From an uncultured Anaerosacchariphilus sp. (GTDB lineage Bacteria > Bacillota > Clostridia > Lachnospirales > Lachnospiraceae): a DNA stretch of 5,105 nt. The notes under the pieces are model-generated. The model saw only the letters and a list, made by a program, of their open reading frames with translations, did no database searches and was not told where the DNA came from. Within the stretch, counting starts at the first letter, position 1. The number at the start of each line of letters is the position of its first letter. A program made the translations under genes and the position numbers. Location: NCBI GenBank assembly GCA_934373375.1, contig CAKROP010000180.1:1-5105 (forward strand), given 5' to 3'. Below are positions 1 through 5,029 of the stretch, piece by piece.

Positions 1-1508
1 TCTGCTCCGTCGCGCAGCTTGGAGGACCAAGTAGTTACGACCTGGCTTTCCGCGTTCAGTCCGTCCTCTACGGACACTTCGTTATCATTCATCAAGCCTA
101 CGGTAATCGGGGTCTTCACCAGCTTGCCGTCCTCCACGCAGTACACATAAGCGTCGCCTGCGGAGAAATAGACTGCGTCATAGGGAATGACCAGGCCGCT
201 CTGCTCCCGCTGGGTGGTGGCGTGTACCTTCACGGATACGCCGCTGGGCAGCTTGTCACCCGCGCCGATGACGGTGGCCTTTACCTGGAAAAGACGGGTC
301 TGGGCTCCTGCCATGGTTCCCACCTCGGTGATGGTTCCGGCAAAGGTCTCGCCGCCACGCTCTACCTCGACAGCGTCGCCCACCTTCAGCTCATCCTTGG
401 CCTTCTCCGCCACATGGAAGGTGACCGTCATGGAATCCTTATTGGAAATGACGTAAGCCGGGTTTCCGGCAGAGGCCATGGCGTCCTTCTCCACAGAAAT
501 GGATTCGATCTGACCGGAAATGGGCGCCTTGATGGTGTACATATCCAACTGATACTGGGCCGACTCCAGGGCTACATTGGCCTGGGCCAGCTGTGCGGAA
601 TAGGTGGCGTCGGTCTGGGGATAGACCTCATTTTTGGTGATCTCATATGTTTTCTCTGTCGTTTTCAGATTGTCTTTCAGAGTCTCTTTCTGGCTCTTGG
701 TGCTCTCCAGGGCGCTTTCCAGCTGGGATTTACCGGACTGGACCTGTGAGAGGCCGGACTGGGCGTCTGAAAGAACGCCATTGGCCTGGGTCAGCTCCAG
801 CTTTGCGTTAGCAACAACCGTCTCCTGGGTCTGAATCTCTGCCTGCTTCGCGGAAATAGCCACCGTATCCGGGGAAATGGGATTGCCACTCTCATCATTT
901 CCCGGATTTTGAAGCTTTTCCAACTCTGCTTTCAAATTATCCAGCTTTACCTGCTCCTGCGCCAATGCCTGATTTTTTGCATCTGCATTTGCCTTGGCTC
1001 CGGTCACCGCCTGACTGAGCTGTGTTTCCTTATCACCCAACTCACTGATCTGGCTCTCCATATCCTTGATGCTGTCCCGCACCTTATCCAGGTTATCCTC
1101 CATGGTATCGATGCCCTGCTCGGTCTGATAATTCTGCAGATGCCTGGAACCACCTGTCGCCACGTTGACGCCGGCCTGGGCCTGGCTGTAGGTCGCCTTA
1201 GCGTTGTCCATCTGAAGCTGTGCCGCCTCGTCATCGATCTTGAACAGCACATCGCCTTCCTTTACCGTATCACCCACGGAATAATTCACCTGGGTCACGG
1301 TTCCGGATACCAGCGGCACCACATAGACCTGCTGCTCCGGGGAGACGCTTCCGATATAATCAGTATCCAAAGTAACTTCCCCGCTCCGGGGCGTCTGTAC
1401 TTCCACATTTACCTTCTCTGTTTCGGTCTTCTTGCTGCTGCCGCATCCCACCATGGATACACTCATGGTCAGCACCAGACCCAGCGCCAGTACGCTCTTA
1501 TTTTTCAT
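1..1508 (-). CDS. Efflux periplasmic-adaptor-type lipoprotein (MacA/HlyD family), partial at its C-terminus
   Basis: The frame gives 502 residues from the ATG at 1508 and runs off the left edge without a stop. The start is set by AGGAGGT at 1514-1520, five bases upstream. Residues 1-21 form a lipoprotein signal (MKNKS, hydrophobic stretch, then SMVGC with Cys22 as the probable lipidated residue). Residues about 60-93 are the first half of a lipoyl/biotinyl-like domain (VSGTV, VGDTVKEGDVLFKID). Residues about 95-322 are a Gln/Ala/Lys/Glu-rich helical hairpin whose likely turn is the Pro/Gly-rich stretch 199-219. The second lipoyl half is at 324-356 (IKAPISGQI), followed by a beta-barrel (about 357-430) and a membrane-proximal domain that is nearly complete at 502. 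Such proteins link an inner-membrane pump, either a MacB-like ABC transporter or an RND permease, to export of drugs, peptides or lipids. Pump genes would be expected further left, outside the window. The substrate cannot be inferred. Confidence 0.92.
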   Translation of the reverse strand, partial: MKNKSVLALGLVLTMSVSMVGCGSSKKTETEKVNVEVQTPRSGEVTLDTDYIGSVSPEQQVYVVPLVSGTVTQVNYSVGDTVKEGDVLFKIDDEAAQLQMDNAKATYSQAQAGVNVATGGSRHLQNYQTEQGIDTMEDNLDKVRDSIKDMESQISELGDKETQLSQAVTGAKANADAKNQALAQEQVKLDNLKAELEKLQNPGNDESGNPISPDTVAISAKQAEIQTQETVVANAKLELTQANGVLSDAQSGLSQVQSGKSQLESALESTKSQKETLKDNLKTTEKTYEITKNEVYPQTDATYSAQLAQANVALESAQYQLDMYTIKAPISGQIESISVEKDAMASAGNPAYVISNKDSMTVTFHVAEKAKDELKVGDAVEVERGGETFAGTITEVGTMAGAQTRLFQVKATVIGAGDKLPSGVSVKVHATTQREQSGLVIPYDAVYFSAGDAYVYCVEDGKLVKTPITVGLMNDNEVSVEDGLNAESQVVTTWSSKLRDGA

Positions 1509-1530
1509 GGTTTACCTCCTCTTCCCGAAA

Positions 1531-1554
1531 TTCCGACCGACTGGTCGGTCGGAA
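1531..1554. promoter_or_regulatory. Perfect palindrome, likely operator for a TetR-family repressor
   Basis: Two exact 11-bp arms, TTCCGACCGAC and its reverse complement, flank a central TG. The palindrome lies just downstream of the predicted transcription start of the efflux-adaptor gene (about 1556) and 22 bases before its start codon, so a bound protein would block initiation or early elongation. Palindromes with GACCGAC/GTCGGTC arms are typical of TetR/AcrR-family operators controlling efflux genes. That assignment is inferred from family knowledge. No TetR gene is present in the window. Confidence 0.75.
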
Positions 1555-1563
1555 GCTGGGTCT

Positions 1564-1593
1564 ATTATATGCCGGGCAGGGTTGTTCCGTCAA
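1564..1593 (-). promoter_or_regulatory. Sigma-A promoter of the efflux-adaptor gene
   Basis: On the minus strand TTGACG (1588-1593) and a consensus TATAAT (1564-1569) are separated by 18 bases. The predicted start is near 1556, giving a leader of about 50 nt that contains the palindrome at 1531-1554 and the AGGAGGT ribosome binding site. Confidence 0.8.
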
Positions 1594-1631
1594 GAAAAAC
1601 GAAGGTCTGATTTTCTTAAAAATTTGTAAAG

Positions 1632-1669
1632 TGGATAAAAAAGACACTGTAACATTGCTACAGTGTCTT
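1632..1669 (-). terminator. Intrinsic terminator of the DUF1858 gene
   Basis: A perfect 11-bp stem (AAGACACTGTA at 1641-1651 paired with 1659-1669) closes a 7-base loop. Read on the minus strand it is followed by a run of U (complement of the A run ending at 1640). It begins 44 bases after the stop codon of the gene at 1713-1922 and separates that gene from the efflux promoter. Confidence 0.88.
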
Positions 1670-1712
1670 CTGTCTCTCATATATTCCGCTGCTCCCGCAG
1701 CTCTGCCGCATT

Positions 1713-1922
1713 TTACGCCTGGCTTGCTTCCAGGAACGCGTTCAGTCTTGCTACCAGTGTATCCGGGTCAATGCCGTGAACCATAGCAGCCTCGCCCAGA
1801 GACTCCATCTGGTGTGCCGGACATCCTACGCAGTGCATACCCTCGCGCATCAGGATACCTGCCATATTCTCGTCTGTCTTCAGTACGTCAGCGATCAGCA
1901 TATCTTTATTTACCTGTGCCAT
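1713..1922 (-). CDS. DUF1858 domain protein (hybrid-cluster-protein-associated redox disulfide domain)
   Basis: This 69-residue protein is essentially one DUF1858 domain, matching the small family also modelled as the prismane-associated redox disulfide domain. It begins MAQVNKDMLIADVL and carries the hallmark HCVGCPAH with Cys31 and Cys34, followed by a helix and the ending IDPDTLVARLNAFL. The CxxC pair suggests a thiol-disulfide or metal-binding role, but the biochemical function of the family is not established to my knowledge. The start is supported by AAGGAGG (1931-1937) eight bases upstream. It has its own promoter and terminator, so it is monocistronic. It is divergent from a ferredoxin gene, a context that fits anaerobic redox metabolism; no hybrid cluster protein gene is in the window. 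Alanine codons are GCA 5, GCT 3, GCG 2 and GCC 0, unlike the GCC-rich larger genes, which hints at strong expression. Confidence 0.88.
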   Translation of the reverse strand: MAQVNKDMLIADVLKTDENMAGILMREGMHCVGCPAHQMESLGEAAMVHGIDPDTLVARLNAFLEASQA

Positions 1923-1993
1923 TTGAATTTCCTCCTTATGATAATCAGTATCGTTACCGCCATGCGACGGTATTATTCATGTATAGCGGTACT

Positions 1994-2022
1994 ATTATAA
2001 TCGAATTCCGAGTATTTTGCAA
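1994..2022 (-). promoter_or_regulatory. Sigma-A promoter of the DUF1858 gene
   Basis: On the minus strand TTGCAA (2017-2022) and TATAAT (1994-1999) are 17 bases apart. The start is predicted near 1987, giving a leader of about 65 nt. That leader contains a small inverted repeat (TACCG at 1955-1959 with CGGTA at 1968-1972). Confidence 0.75.
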
Positions 2023-2073
2023 GGATTTTTTTGTGTAATTTTCGATACAATGCCAAGTTTATAGATTTTTCAC

Positions 2074-2102
2074 TTGTATATTCTACACATTTATTATAAA
2101 AT
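2074..2102 (+). promoter_or_regulatory. Probable sigma-A promoter of the ferredoxin gene
   Basis: TTGTAT (2074-2079) and TAAAAT (2097-2102) are 17 bases apart. An overlapping TATAAA at 2095-2100 would give a short 15-base spacer. The predicted start near 2109 leaves a leader of about 94 nt. The promoter is back-to-back with the DUF1858 promoter, with about 50 bases between the two -35 elements. Confidence 0.6.
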
Positions 2103-2117
2103 ACACCTGTACGAGGC

Positions 2118-2179
2118 TATCGCCTTTTGGCGATACTAACAACATATATCACCTGCGGACGTAGTTTCCGTCCTGCGGG
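2118..2179 (+). promoter_or_regulatory. Structured 5' leader of the ferredoxin mRNA (two hairpins)
   Basis: Hairpin 1 has a perfect 7-bp stem (TATCGCC at 2118-2124, GGCGATA at 2129-2135) closed by TTTT. Hairpin 2 pairs 2152-2161 with 2169-2179 through ten base pairs, including one G-U, with a single bulged U at 2174 and a 7-base loop. It ends six bases before the ribosome binding site at 2186-2193. Neither is followed by a U run, so they are not terminators. A role in mRNA stability or translation control is inference, and I do not recognise a known riboswitch class. Confidence 0.5.
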
Positions 2180-2202
2180 ATAATAAAAGGAGGATTTACA
2201 TC

Positions 2203-2373
2203 ATGGCTTATGTAATTGGTGACGACTGTCAGGATTGTGGCGCATGTGCAGCTGTCTGTCCGGCTGAGGCTATCAGCGAGGGAGACGGAAAGTACGTAAT
2301 CGATGCAGACGCATGTCTGGATTGCGGTACTTGCGAGGCAGAGTGCCCGCACGGTGCTATCAGCGCAGAGTAA
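2203..2373 (+). CDS. 2[4Fe-4S] ferredoxin, clostridial type
   Basis: This 56-residue protein is a complete bacterial dicluster ferredoxin of the usual length. It carries two CxxCxxCxxxCP motifs: Cys9, Cys12, Cys15 and Cys19, then Cys38, Cys41, Cys44 and Cys48. As in the family, the fourth cysteine of each motif serves the opposite cluster. It is a soluble, acidic, low-potential one-electron carrier that would serve enzymes such as pyruvate:ferredoxin oxidoreductase, hydrogenase or Rnf; its actual partner here is unknown. The start is fixed by AAAGGAGG (2186-2193), nine bases before the ATG. All 11 alanine codons are GCT or GCA, none GCC or GCG, a bias expected of a highly expressed gene. It has its own promoter, structured leader and terminator, and is divergent from the DUF1858 gene. 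Confidence 0.97.
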   Translation: MAYVIGDDCQDCGACAAVCPAEAISEGDGKYVIDADACLDCGTCEAECPHGAISAE

Positions 2374-2393
2374 TCTGACGAAGAGCAGAAACG

Positions 2394-2426
2394 AAGGGGA
2401 CAGACCTACACGGCCTGTCCCTTTTT
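2394..2426 (+). terminator. Intrinsic terminator of the ferredoxin gene
   Basis: GGGACAG (2397-2403) pairs with CTGTCCC (2415-2421), and CC/GG inside the loop can add two pairs across an A-C mismatch. The stem is followed directly by TTTTT (2422-2426). It starts about 20 bases after the ferredoxin stop. Its 3' half lies within the last codons of the converging MerR gene. The T run in the minus direction is poor, so termination of the MerR transcript here is possible but less certain. Confidence 0.82.
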
Positions 2427-2999
2427 CTGTCCGAAAAAATTCCATTTTCGCTTTTCTTCTTTTGCAATAGCCGCCTTTTCCTTGCGGCTTTTCTGGGAAT
2501 TACGGATGGTTTCATCCAGGCGGCGGAAGCGCTCGTCCTCACGCTCCTCCTTCATGCGGAGCAGATAATCCATCTCCTTAATCACCTGGCCGCTGACCTG
2601 GGTGCTGATTTCACAGCCCATCTTTTCGGTGTGATCCTCCAGCGCTTCCGCAATCAGACGGCTCATAATGCACTGGAACTGCTGCATCCTCTCTTCTCTG
2701 GCCGTATCGCCGTCTGCGGATACCGGAATCCCGCCGGCCCGGGTCAGCAGACCCTCCAGCTTCACGTCTCCTTTTTCCAACTCCGGAAGCAACTGCTTAA
2801 CCGCCTTCAGCTGCACCCCGCCATCCTTCAGTCCTTTAATATGCCGGAATAACCGGATATCTTCCTCCGTATAGTAACGGTGGCCCATCTCATTGCGCCC
2901 GATGGGAAGCCCCAGTTCCTCTTCCCAATATCGCAGCACATGCGCTTCCACGTCCACCAGCCTGGAAGCGTCGGAAATCATATAGCGTGTCTCGCTCAT
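2406..2999 (-). CDS. MerR-type helix-turn-helix protein with a charged helical C-terminus
   Basis: The 197-residue protein opens with a MerR-type winged helix at about residues 5-75: helix-turn-helix through LVDVEAHVLRYWEEE, then the wing motif GHRYYTEEDIRLF. The middle (about 76-105) looks like a flexible linker, and the rest (about 105-185) is a highly charged, probably coiled-coil helix ending in a basic/aromatic tail, KRKWNFFGQKK. No metal- or drug-binding domain is evident, unlike classical MerR, BmrR or SoxR. The layout resembles the RacA-like or DUF3967-type MerR proteins of Firmicutes, which is a weak assignment. DNA binding is well supported, but the target and signal are unknown. 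The start has GGGGAGG (3007-3013) seven bases upstream. It lies 114 bp after the symporter gene in the same direction but has its own extended -10 promoter, and it converges on the ferredoxin. Confidence 0.88.
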   Translation of the reverse strand: MSETRYMISDASRLVDVEAHVLRYWEEELGLPIGRNEMGHRYYTEEDIRLFRHIKGLKDGGVQLKAVKQLLPELEKGDVKLEGLLTRAGGIPVSADGDTAREERMQQFQCIMSRLIAEALEDHTEKMGCEISTQVSGQVIKEMDYLLRMKEEREDERFRRLDETIRNSQKSRKEKAAIAKEEKRKWNFFGQKKGQAV

Positions 3000-3036
3000 G
3001 GCTCTTCCTCCCCTGTCGCTTTGCCGGTTTTCGTTT

Positions 3037-3061
3037 TATGGAAATGTAATATTTTTCCATA
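3037..3061. promoter_or_regulatory. Inverted repeat at the transcription start of the MerR-type gene
   Basis: TATGGAAA (3037-3044) and TTTCCATA (3054-3061) are exact inverted arms separated by 9 bases. The repeat covers roughly +1 to +25 of the predicted MerR transcript. It could be an autoregulatory operator or an mRNA 5' hairpin. Family MerR sites normally sit between -35 and -10, so the placement is atypical. Confidence 0.5.
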
Positions 3062-3067
3062 TTCAAC

Positions 3068-3095
3068 AGTATAACAGGTTCAGAAGAAATTTCAA
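3068..3095 (-). promoter_or_regulatory. Extended -10 promoter of the MerR-type gene
   Basis: On the minus strand TTGAAA (3090-3095) precedes TATACT (3068-3073) with a 16-base spacer. A TG one base upstream of the -10 makes it an extended -10 element. The start is predicted near 3061, giving a leader of about 62 nt. Confidence 0.7.
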
Positions 3096-3113
3096 CCATA
3101 TTTTGGAATTTTT

Positions 3114-4670
3114 TTAGCCCTTTACGACAGAATCTGATGCTTCTCCATAGGCCTTCGCCGCAGCGTCCGCGTCCTCACGCAGTTCCTCCTTCAAAGCCTC
3201 CTCCTGCATTTTCTGAATCTCCGGGAACATGGAGAGCATAGGCTCCACATCCTCGCCATGCAGATTCCGCGCCACATAATTCTTCGTACAGCGCATAACC
3301 ACCGGCGACAGGGTGATAACGCCTATCAGGTTCGGAAGCATCATCAGGCCGTTGAAGGTATCGGAGATATCCCACGCCAGCTGTGCCTTCATCACAGAGC
3401 CCGCCAGCACAACGACTGCAAAGACCATCCGGTAAATCTTCGTGGCGCCGGTACCGAACAGATACTCACAGGCGGTCGCACCGTAATGGCTCCAGCCAAG
3501 CACTGTGGAGTAGGCAAACAGCAGAATCGCAACAGCCACAAAAGCGGAACCCAGAAAACCGAAATGATTGCCGAAGGCGTAGCTCACCAGGGCGCTGGAC
3601 TCGATGTCCGCGGCCTCGCCGGTCAGCTGGCCTGTGGTCAGATCCAGCGCACCGGAGCTAAGAATCGTCAGCGCCGTCAGCGTACATACAATAATCGTAT
3701 CCGCGAACACCTCAAAGATGCCCCACATACCCTGGCGCACCGGCTCCTTTACATTGGAGCTGGAATGTACCATAACCGAAGAACCAAGACCGGCCTCGTT
3801 GGAAAATACGCCTCGCTTCATACCCATTTTCATGGCCAGGGCGATACCGGAGCCGACGATGCCGCCGCCCACGGATTTCATGGCAAATGCGCCCTTAAAG
3901 ATCGATACAAACACCGCCGGAATTGTGGAAATATTCATGCCAATGATCACCATCGTACCCAGCAGATACAGCAGCACCATAAAGGGAACCACTTTCTCGG
4001 TAATTGCCGCGATTCGCTTCAGTCCACCGATTACCACCAGGGATACCGCCACGAAAAGGAAGATGCCGGTTGCCAGCTTTGGGATGCCGAAGGCTGTATA
4101 CACATTGCTGACCATGGAGTTGACCTGGCTCATGTTACCGATACCGAAAGAAGCCAGCAGGCAAAAGCAGGAGAACAGAACCGCCAGACCTGCGCCCAGT
4201 TTCTTACAGCCCTTCCTTGCTCCCAGACCGTCCTTCAGATAATACATGGCGCCGCCGGCCCATTCATCCTTGCTGTTTTTCCTCCGATACAGGATACCCA
4301 GGACATTCTCGGAGTAGTTGGTCATCATGCCAAAGAACGCGATGAGCCACATCCAGAATACCGCGCCCGGTCCGCCGACCGCGATGGCTCCTGCCACACC
4401 GACGATATTGCCGGTACCGACCGTAGCCGCCAGTGCTGTACACAGGGACTGGAACTGGGAGATACTCCGATCTTCCGTGTGTTTTGTGATATTCCGATCA
4501 CTGAAAATCGATCCAATGGTATTCTTCAGCCAGTGTCCCAGATGGGACAGCTGGAAAAATCCGGTCATACCGGTCATCAGCACTCCCGTAAAGCCCAGCA
4601 GAATCAGTGCGGGCCAGCCCCATACCACATTATTGACTGCACTATTTACATTGGTAATCATTTCAATCAT
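3114..4670 (-). CDS. AGCS-family alanine/glycine:cation symporter
   Basis: The 518-residue integral membrane protein takes up alanine, glycine or related amino acids together with Na+ (or H+). Family hallmarks are all present: the N-terminal VNNVVWG; FQSLCTALAATVGTGNIVG at about 73-91 followed by AIAVGGPGAVFWMW; GMKRGVFSNEAGLGS at 283-297; and FAYSTVLGWSHYG at 385-397. About ten or eleven hydrophobic segments can be seen. Beyond residue 470 the chain is an acidic, Glu/Ala-rich cytoplasmic tail of nearly 50 residues. The ATG at 4670 is chosen because AGGAGG (4679-4684) lies eight bases upstream and the family begins here; a GTG at 4712 in frame would read through that ribosome binding site. 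No clear terminator follows the stop, so some read-through into the MerR-type gene is possible. Exact substrate is not readable from sequence. Confidence 0.96.
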   Translation of the reverse strand: MIEMITNVNSAVNNVVWGWPALILLGFTGVLMTGMTGFFQLSHLGHWLKNTIGSIFSDRNITKHTEDRSISQFQSLCTALAATVGTGNIVGVAGAIAVGGPGAVFWMWLIAFFGMMTNYSENVLGILYRRKNSKDEWAGGAMYYLKDGLGARKGCKKLGAGLAVLFSCFCLLASFGIGNMSQVNSMVSNVYTAFGIPKLATGIFLFVAVSLVVIGGLKRIAAITEKVVPFMVLLYLLGTMVIIGMNISTIPAVFVSIFKGAFAMKSVGGGIVGSGIALAMKMGMKRGVFSNEAGLGSSVMVHSSSNVKEPVRQGMWGIFEVFADTIIVCTLTALTILSSGALDLTTGQLTGEAADIESSALVSYAFGNHFGFLGSAFVAVAILLFAYSTVLGWSHYGATACEYLFGTGATKIYRMVFAVVVLAGSVMKAQLAWDISDTFNGLMMLPNLIGVITLSPVVMRCTKNYVARNLHGEDVEPMLSMFPEIQKMQEEALKEELREDADAAAKAYGEASDSVVKG

Positions 4671-4745
4671 AGACTCTTCCTCCTCACGCGCCCCGATTTT
4701 CCGAAGTTCCACACACAGGAAAGACTCCTGCCCGGAAGGCCTTTT

Positions 4746-4754
4746 TATATAACA
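4746..4754 (-). promoter_or_regulatory. Tentative extended -10 promoter of the symporter gene
   Basis: On the minus strand TG (4753-4754), one base, then TATATA (4746-4751) form an extended -10 element. No good -35 is seen 16-18 bases further upstream. Predicted start near 4739, leader about 68 nt. It lies just downstream, in the minus sense, of the terminator at 4776-4808. Confidence 0.45.
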
Positions 4755-4770
4755 GGAATTTTTCGTTACA

Positions 4771-4808
4771 TAAAAAACGGAGACAGCCTGTATCCGGCTG
4801 TCTCCGTT
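4771..4808 (-). terminator. Strong minus-strand intrinsic terminator upstream of the symporter
   Basis: A perfect 13-bp stem (AACGGAGACAGCC at 4776-4788 with 4796-4808) closes a 7-base loop. On the minus strand it ends in a run of about six U (complement of the A run 4772-4777). It either ends transcription from the gene at the right edge, whose stop is about 220 bases away, or acts as an attenuator in a long symporter leader. Confidence 0.85.
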
Positions 4809-5029
4809 GACATTCCACTGTTTTACTTCCTACGCGATTTTCTATATCTTACCATAGGATCTGCGATGCCTTCAAGCATCTTTTTCTGTTTCCGCAGTGT
4901 TTTCGTTGCTTAATTCGAAATTATTTCTATTACAAATTATATTTCCGAAATATTTTTGTTTTTATTCTCATATGTGTCCGCTCTGTACGGAATTGCAGTC
5001 CATTTTTCCTATATTTTAAGTCTGCGCTT
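4809..5029. other. AT-rich intergenic stretch without a convincing gene
   Basis: No open frame with a ribosome binding site is seen. The stretch holds a consensus -10 TATAAT on the minus strand (4936-4941) with a poor -35. It also has a 5-bp hairpin (4865-4869 with 4876-4880) followed on the plus strand by TTTTT, a weak terminator-like signal. A near-perfect inverted repeat (TTCGAAAT at 4914-4921, ATTTCCGAA at 4941-4949) overlaps the -10. A minus-strand open run of 28 codons (4823-4909) ends 14 bases before the terminator stem. Confidence 0.5.

Noticed and set aside
909..1610. A 233-codon plus-strand frame opposite the efflux adaptor, and a 175-codon one at 222-749
   Set aside because: Both lie antisense to a well-recognised adaptor protein; the repetitive composition comes from the helical hairpin codons, and neither has a good ribosome binding site.
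2031..2050. A Rex-like redox operator (TTGT...ACAA) between the two divergent promoters
   Set aside because: The half-sites are two bases too far apart for the usual Rex site and only four bases match symmetrically.
2149..2445. A 98-codon minus-strand frame covering the ferredoxin
   Set aside because: It is antisense to an unmistakable ferredoxin with all eight cluster cysteines; the frame has no family resemblance.
4671..4712. A GTG start giving the symporter 14 more residues
   Set aside because: The extension would translate through the AGGAGG ribosome binding site, reads as charged residues unlike the family N-terminus, and the downstream ATG is ideally placed.
4671..4770. A glycine riboswitch or T-box in the symporter leader
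   Set aside because: The space between the tentative promoter and the start codon is too short, and no aptamer core or T-box sequence is visible; only a 5-bp hairpin (4716-4730) is present.
3258..4913. A 551-codon open frame on the plus strand opposite the symporter
   Set aside because: It mirrors the symporter codons, is rich in His, Arg and Gln as expected of an antisense shadow, has no ribosome binding site, and conflicts with a clear family match on the other strand.
4972..5019. A 15-residue plus-strand peptide with a CPLC motif
   Set aside because: There is no ribosome binding site, it is very short, and it sits in AT-rich intergenic sequence.
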